A stretch of 10,133 nucleotides of DNA from NCBI GenBank assembly GCA_016301865.1, contig JAEDOP010000016.1, positions 1 through 10,133 on the forward strand, read 5' to 3'. Position numbers and translations under genes: made by a program. Source of the stretch: Alphaproteobacteria bacterium. GTDB lineage: Bacteria > Pseudomonadota > Alphaproteobacteria > Rs-D84. The stretch's first letter is position 1; every line of letters begins with the position of its first letter. The notes below the pieces were generated by a model, which saw nothing but the letters and a program-made list of their open reading frames with translations, was not told where the DNA came from and searched no databases. Below, in pieces: positions 6,897 through 10,133 of this stretch.

Positions 6897-6909
6897 ATGG
6901 GGGAAGAAA

Positions 6910-8055
6910 ATGCAAACACCAAAATTTTTACAAGAACTGATATCGTCGCCTGAATATGGCGATAAAAACAGCGAAACATATAAACGTGCAACCAAGTATA
7001 TGCATATCCTGTATCCCGGCACAGTACAGTTTGATGCCACAGGTCGTATGATGCGCCCAGAATATGATATGACATTGGAGCAGTTTTATAATGCACAACA
7101 TGAAATAGAAACGGAGTTCGAGTCTGATAAAAGCGAGGCAGAAGCAGATGTCCTGGATACATACGGTGATTACTTTGAAACAATTGGTTTTAATTTTAAT
7201 ATTGAAGAATATGTCGTTTCTGGCACGCCAATACCGGTCAAAGTTTTAATGCCGGGTGGCCATGTATCAAAGCGCAGTTTGAAAACTTATGCTTTGAATA
7301 TTCCAGAGTTTGAAATAAAGCCCAAAATATGGATATGGCACAGCGAGCATGGCGAAAATACATGCGACGACTGCGTGGGGAATGATGGGACGGTCTATGA
7401 AAACAAAGAATATATACCAACATGTCCCGTTCATCCAAACTGTCGCTGTTGGGTTGAAGAAATAGAGCTGGACAAAAACGGCAAGAAGATAGGCGGCAAG
7501 GTTTACAAAGGTCAAAAGCCAGAAACACAAAAGGTAACTGATATGAAATTTGAACAAGCGTACAATAAATTACAAGAACCCGAAGGGGACTATACAGACG
7601 GCAAAGATCAAGTTGATGATGAACCGACTAATATGGGCATAAAACAAAGCACGCTGGATAGATACGCTAACAAGCATCCAGACAAAAATTTCCCAGCAGA
7701 TGTAAAATATTTAACCGCCGCACAAGCCAAAGAAATTTATAAAAACGAATATTGGGACAATACAAGAATCCCAGAAATCAAAAACGACAGAATACGTGAT
7801 GCAGTTTTTGATATGAATGTGATGGGAGGTGCAGGCAAAACCGTTCAACGTGCACTAAATTCTTTCTTGGACGCAAATTTAGTTGTTGATGGCGCAATAG
7901 GCAGCGAAACAATTAAATCCATAAATGCGATTCCTGATAGCAAAGTCAACGAATTTATGGTCGCACTAAAATCTGAAAGAATAGATTACTTAAAAGGCAC
8001 AAAAAACTGGGTAACGGCAAAAAACGGTTGGTTGAAAAGAGTAAATAAATACTAA
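6910..8055 (+). CDS. Fusion of a phage MuF/gp7-type cysteine motif with a GH108 muramidase domain
   Basis: The 381-residue protein has two recognisable parts. Residues 140-185 carry WHSEHGENTCDDC (143-155) and YIPTCPVHPNCRCW (168-181). This H/C-x2-C...HPNCRC block is typical of the C-terminal end of phage head-morphogenesis (Mu F / SPP1 gp7) proteins, probably metal-binding. Residues 1-139 are acidic and not recognised. Residues 212-381 match the GH108 lysozyme family with its C-terminal peptidoglycan-binding repeat: catalytic-type Glu225 in EPEGDY, TNMGI (240-244), IYKNEYW (276-282), the repeat core VDGAIGSETIKSI (326-338) and a final GWLKRV. GH108 enzymes cut the glycan backbone of peptidoglycan. 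There is no signal peptide. The start is ATG 6910 after a GGGGGAAG ribosome site; the upstream in-frame TTG at 6871 lies in a terminator hairpin. The gene stands alone, without capsid, holin or portal genes. The 3' half is more AT-rich than the housekeeping genes. It could be an orphaned endolysin, a prophage remnant or a MuF-type polymorphic toxin. Confidence 0.8.
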   Translation: MQTPKFLQELISSPEYGDKNSETYKRATKYMHILYPGTVQFDATGRMMRPEYDMTLEQFYNAQHEIETEFESDKSEAEADVLDTYGDYFETIGFNFNIEEYVVSGTPIPVKVLMPGGHVSKRSLKTYALNIPEFEIKPKIWIWHSEHGENTCDDCVGNDGTVYENKEYIPTCPVHPNCRCWVEEIELDKNGKKIGGKVYKGQKPETQKVTDMKFEQAYNKLQEPEGDYTDGKDQVDDEPTNMGIKQSTLDRYANKHPDKNFPADVKYLTAAQAKEIYKNEYWDNTRIPEIKNDRIRDAVFDMNVMGGAGKTVQRALNSFLDANLVVDGAIGSETIKSINAIPDSKVNEFMVALKSERIDYLKGTKNWVTAKNGWLKRVNKY

Positions 8056-8490
8056 TTACTGTCTAATCCATACCCCTTCAAGTGTTGCTTGCATGCCACA
8101 AAAGGCGCTAAATGAATCTGCATTGATAAAATGCAGATTCATTTTATCTTCTGACTCCATTTGAAACAATATACCAACAGGAATAAAATATTCCGTATCT
8201 GTCTCTCTGTCATATTGATATTTTTTGCCGTTGTATTCTGCCTTATCTCCGCTGATTTTTATTTTACCTTCAACATCACAGATATGTAAGTCGTACCAAG
8301 ATTCCAATTTAAAATCGCATGTTGTATCAACACAATCAAAAATTTCCATCACGCCACCAAAAACAGTGTCCTGGTCATTCAGATACCACTTTCCCACCCA
8401 CTTTGGGGTTGTGTTTTCACATTTTGCCGACTGAAGAATCAGCATACAAGAACATAAAGTGTATATAAAAAAACGCGCGTTTTTAGTCAT
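8056..8490 (-). CDS. Small exported cysteine-rich protein, function unknown
   Basis: The 144-residue product begins with a signal sequence (basic TKNAR, then a hydrophobic run at about 7-20), so it should act in the periplasm or at the envelope. The possible lipobox-like LCSC (12-15) is not convincing. The mature part has cysteines at 53, 58, 71 and 131, enough for two disulfides, plus WVGKW (31-35) near its start and CGMQATLEGVW (131-141) at its end. Alternating strands suggest a small beta protein. I do not recognise a family. Its stop codon abuts the stop of the convergent GH108 gene (TAATTA), and both genes have strong private promoters. By position and location it could protect peptidoglycan against that muramidase, as an inhibitor or immunity protein, but no known lysozyme-inhibitor signature is certain. 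The start is ATG 8490; there is no Shine-Dalgarno sequence, and the predicted mRNA begins only a few bases before it. Confidence 0.75.
   Translation of the reverse strand: MTKNARFFIYTLCSCMLILQSAKCENTTPKWVGKWYLNDQDTVFGGVMEIFDCVDTTCDFKLESWYDLHICDVEGKIKISGDKAEYNGKKYQYDRETDTEYFIPVGILFQMESEDKMNLHFINADSFSAFCGMQATLEGVWIRQ
8110..8144. repeat. 15-bp perfect inverted repeat inside the convergent gene
   Basis: The arms 8110-8124 and 8130-8144 are perfectly complementary (AAATGAATCTGCATT and its reverse complement) around a five-base loop, GATAA. It lies 55 bases past the GH108 stop, inside codons of the exported protein. For plus-strand transcripts the stem ends in TTTT and is followed by ATCTT, so it could end or pause the GH108 mRNA. 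In the other direction there is no T-run. Confidence 0.85.
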
Positions 8491-8498
8491 CTATATGT

Positions 8499-8527
8499 AT
8501 TATATTGCTATGCTTAACAGGTGTCAA
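8499..8527 (-). promoter_or_regulatory. Perfect consensus promoter of the exported protein gene
   Basis: On the minus strand a perfect TTGACA (8527-8522) and a perfect TATAAT (8504-8499) are spaced by exactly 17 bases. The transcript start should fall at about 8493-8491, next to the ATG at 8490, so the mRNA would have almost no leader. Confidence 0.85.
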
Positions 8528-8692
8528 TTATGAAGAAATAGATTGCACAAAGGCAATTGATATTGATTTTTTATTATCTGATTTGCCATAATGCCAGTAT
8601 GAAAAAGATAAAGTATTAACTTGCTTTTTCAATTTCTACAAATATTTCGTTCGGTGATCGGCACTGTTTTGTGCGTGTTTATTGTATGAAAA

Positions 8693-8711
8693 AACCGCCC
8701 GATGGGCGGTT
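8693..8711 (-). terminator. Intrinsic terminator of fabI
   Basis: Read on the minus strand, the stem AACCGCCC-ATC-GGGCGGTT (8711-8693) runs into a T-run (8694-8689). It begins three bases after the fabI stop codon. On the plus strand there is no T-run. Confidence 0.88.
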
Positions 8712-8714
8712 GGA

Positions 8715-9521
8715 TTAATCCAGATTTTTTAACAGGATATCTTTCATTTCATTTGGCATCATACCAGTGGTTGAATATCCACAGTCGACATGGTGCACTT
8801 CGCCCGTGACGCCGGATGATAAATCACTGAACAGGTACATAGCCGCACCAGACACATCGTCCAGGGTCATATTACGACGCAATGGCGTTGTTTCCGCGTT
8901 CAGGCGCAGCATAGCCTTGAAGCCCCCTACCCCGCTGGACGCCAATGTCATAATTGGGCCGGCACTGATTGCGTTTATGCGGATGCCGTCGCGCCCCAGG
9001 TCGGACGCCAGATAGCGAACACTGCTGTCCAGGGCAGATTTGGCAACACCCATCACATTATAATTTGGAACAGATTTTTCCCCCCCAAAGTATGTCAGGG
9101 TAACAATGCTGCCGCCATTGGCCATCAATTTAGATGCACGACGCGTTAAATCAACCAACGAATATACGGAAATATCCATTGTGTTTTTGAAATTTTCGCG
9201 CGTGGTGTCGGCATAACGACCGGTTAATTCGTTTTTGTCTGAAAATGCAATCGCGTGCAACATGCCATCCAAATGTCCCCATTCAGATTCAATTTTATTA
9301 AATAAGTCGTCCATTTGTTCGTCGTTTTGGACATTGCATTCCTGGACGAATTTGGCACCAATGGATTCCGCCAATGGGCGAACACGCTTTTCCAATGCAG
9401 GCATCGCGTATGGCATCGCAATTTCAGCCCCCAGTTCATGCGCACGCTTAGCAATTGCCCACGCCATAGACCAATCGTTGGCAACACCCGTGATTAAAAT
9501 CTTTTTACCCTGTAATAACAT
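8715..9521 (-). CDS. fabI: Enoyl-[acyl-carrier-protein] reductase (NADH), FabI
   Basis: FabI reduces the trans-2-enoyl-ACP double bond, the last step of each fatty-acid elongation cycle. The 268-residue protein is of the short-chain dehydrogenase fold. It has the FabI-type nucleotide loop GVANDWSMAWAIAK (12-25), HAIAFSDKNELTGRY (89-103), the catalytic Tyr144 and Tyr154 and Lys161 in the Y-x6-K arrangement (YNVMGVAK, 154-161), and RINAISAGPIMTLASSG with the GEVHHVDCGYSTTGM end. The start is ATG 9521, preceded by AAAGGAA; an upstream in-frame ATG at 9569 would add a 16-residue unrelated tail. Ala92 stands where E. coli FabI has Gly93, the residue of the triclosan-resistance substitutions. This change occurs naturally in related FabI proteins and its effect here is unknown. 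It has its own promoter and terminator, so it is monocistronic or follows the small HTH gene. Confidence 0.95.
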   Translation of the reverse strand: MLLQGKKILITGVANDWSMAWAIAKRAHELGAEIAMPYAMPALEKRVRPLAESIGAKFVQECNVQNDEQMDDLFNKIESEWGHLDGMLHAIAFSDKNELTGRYADTTRENFKNTMDISVYSLVDLTRRASKLMANGGSIVTLTYFGGEKSVPNYNVMGVAKSALDSSVRYLASDLGRDGIRINAISAGPIMTLASSGVGGFKAMLRLNAETTPLRRNMTLDDVSGAAMYLFSDLSSGVTGEVHHVDCGYSTTGMMPNEMKDILLKNLD

Positions 9522-9559
9522 TGCACAATTCCTTTTGTTATTCTTATTGGACAGATAAA

Positions 9560-9588
9560 AATATAACACCGAACGGCAACAATCGCAA
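9560..9588 (-). promoter_or_regulatory. Candidate fabI promoter
   Basis: On the minus strand TTGCGA (9588-9583) and TATATT (9565-9560) are 17 bases apart, placing the transcript start about 30 bases before the fabI ATG. It lies between the HTH gene stop (9605) and fabI. Confidence 0.6.
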
Positions 9589-9604
9589 CAGGTAAAAATA
9601 AGTT

Positions 9605-9856
9605 CTAGCGTTCTTTGTTTCGTGATTGATGGTCGCAGATTGCACCAAAGTCTGACATTGACATATTTTGTTCGTTTAAAACCTTGGCAATTGTCCGCAG
9701 GGACGGAAAGCGCGATTTACCAAACGCATCGCAACGCTTGCTCTTGTTAAAAGTCGTTGCGTCCAACCCACAATTTATAGCCATTCTGGATGGACTGACG
9801 TTATTTTCACTGGCGATTTCGTCAATCGCATCCCAGATATCATCATTGGTTATCAT
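9605..9856 (-). CDS. Small helix-turn-helix regulator, N-terminal half of an S24/LexA-like repressor type
   Basis: The 83-residue protein is a single XRE-like DNA-binding domain: IWDAIDEIASENNVSPSRMA (helices 1-2, about 7-26), GLDATTFNKSKR (30-41, recognition region) and FPSLRTIAKVLNEQNMSMSDFG (50-71). The same order of motifs (WdaId..A.e..lSpS.lA...GLDpTtFNkSKR...PS...IAK.L) begins a family of alphaproteobacterial repressors of about 200 residues that carry an S24 peptidase domain. Here the protein stops right after the DNA-binding part. The ending DHQSRNKER is followed by a true stop, and no peptidase-like frame is apparent in the 83 bases before fabI. It has a good AGGGGAAG ribosome site before the ATG at 9856. 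Its target is unknown; fabI downstream and its own promoter are the nearest candidates. Confidence 0.8.
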   Translation of the reverse strand: MITNDDIWDAIDEIASENNVSPSRMAINCGLDATTFNKSKRCDAFGKSRFPSLRTIAKVLNEQNMSMSDFGAICDHQSRNKER

Positions 9857-10043
9857 GAGTATCTTCCCCTTAGTTTATTTAGTTGTTGTTATATTTATAT
9901 TGTGTATAAAAACCCAGCGCATAGCAAGTGTTTTTAATAGGTTATTTTTCTTATTTTTGCCTGGATTTGCTTTTTACTATTCTATTTTTTTACCGCAAAA
10001 TCGCAAAATTCGCGCATTTTATATACACACGGCAATTTTCCAA
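9857..10043. other. AT-rich intergenic stretch with no gene seen
   Basis: No coding frame with a credible ribosome site or family resemblance is visible. The part next to the HTH gene should hold its promoter. TATACACAATATAAAT-like sequence around 9890-9910 on the minus strand could supply a -10 box, but I find no well-placed -35 and do not call one. Confidence 0.4.
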
Positions 10044-10070
10044 AGAAAAACCGCCCTTTGACAGGACGGT
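10044..10070 (-). terminator. Terminator-like hairpin, minus strand
   Basis: On the minus strand ACCGTCC-TGTCAAA-GGGCGGT (10070-10050, seven pairs with one G:U) is followed by TTTTTCTTT. It would end a minus-strand transcript entering from the right of the window. Minus-strand stop codons at 10130-10128 and 10126-10124 are compatible with such a gene ending there. Confidence 0.5.
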
Positions 10071-10096
10071 GTAAAATGTGGCTCAGAGGGTTGAAC

Positions 10097-10133
10097 ATGG
10101 GTCGTACAAGAGAAGTATTAGATTTACTTAGCT
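10097..10133 (+). CDS. Possible start of a plus-strand gene, cut by the window edge
   Basis: Twelve codons (MGRTREVLDLLS) are open from ATG 10097, which follows a CAGAGGG ribosome-site-like sequence by six bases. No product can be assigned from this length, and no clear promoter is seen. The minus-strand terminator-like hairpin just upstream argues instead for a gene on the other strand, so the frame may be spurious. Confidence 0.3.
   Translation, partial: MGRTREVLDLLS

Noticed and set aside
6871..6909. Upstream TTG start extending the GH108 fusion by 13 residues
   Set aside because: The extension translates through an intrinsic-terminator hairpin and lacks its own ribosome site; ATG 6910 has GGGGGAAG at good spacing.
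6573..7040. Minus-strand frame of 155 codons containing GLEPATFGTTNQRSNQLSY and GGADRTRTDDP
   Set aside because: This is the well-known spurious translation of the antisense of tRNA genes; it is the reverse of tRNA-Ala and tRNA-His plus the promoter and terminator region.
8560..8692. Possible plus-strand promoter (TTGATT, 18 bases, CATAAT) and a six-codon ATGAAAAAG reading frame
   Set aside because: The promoter match is weak in an AT-rich stretch and nothing convincing lies downstream; the hairpin at 8693-8711 has its T-run only on the minus strand.
6695..8714. Search by eye for an attachment-site repeat of the tRNA-His 3' end around the accessory pocket
   Set aside because: No second copy of the T-arm or acceptor sequence was seen downstream, and there is no integrase gene.
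1..10133. CRISPR arrays, insertion sequences or tandem repeats
   Set aside because: No regularly spaced direct repeats and no transposase-like frame were seen.

Overview
The window looks like a chromosomal segment of an alphaproteobacterium with moderate-to-low GC. The evidence is the minus-strand run frr-uppS-cdsA-rseP-bamA, an order typical of Alphaproteobacteria, an alphaproteobacterial-type FabI, and a helix-turn-helix protein with the GLDxTTFNKSKR signature seen in that class. The exact lineage cannot be read from the sequence; a reduced or host-associated lineage is only a guess.

Layout, left to right. (1) Positions 1-1005, minus strand: a small VirB7-like lipoprotein, a VirB8-like inner-membrane protein and the start of a third membrane protein form a cassette with its own near-consensus promoter just past the end of bamA. 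They look like pieces of a type IV secretion apparatus. (2) 1067-6449, minus strand: a tight operon frr, uppS, cdsA, rseP, bamA, covering ribosome recycling, the undecaprenyl carrier, CDP-diacylglycerol synthesis, an intramembrane protease and outer-membrane protein assembly. dxr, which normally lies between cdsA and rseP, is absent from its place. (3) 6492-6802, plus strand: tRNA-Ala(GGC) and tRNA-His(GTG) are transcribed from a near-consensus promoter that overlaps the divergent frr promoter. A 15-base copy of the tRNA-Ala 5' end lies in the leader, and an intrinsic terminator closes the unit.

(4) 6804-8527: an accessory pocket inserted just after the tRNA unit. A consensus promoter fires straight into two intrinsic-terminator-like hairpins. 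Then comes a 381-residue protein joining a phage MuF/gp7-type cysteine motif to a GH108 muramidase and peptidoglycan-binding domain. Tail to tail with it, with no base between the stop codons, is a small exported cysteine-rich protein under a perfect consensus promoter that appears to give a leaderless mRNA. A 15-bp perfect inverted repeat sits where the two transcripts collide. No other phage genes are present. This pair is the best candidate in the window for an undescribed system: a solitary toxin-like muramidase with a candidate periplasmic protector.

(5) 8693-9856, minus strand: fabI (enoyl-ACP reductase) with promoter and terminator, preceded by a small HTH regulator that looks like only the N-terminal half of an S24/LexA-like repressor. 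(6) 9857-10133: mostly non-coding, with a minus-strand terminator-like hairpin and a possible truncated plus-strand gene at the edge.
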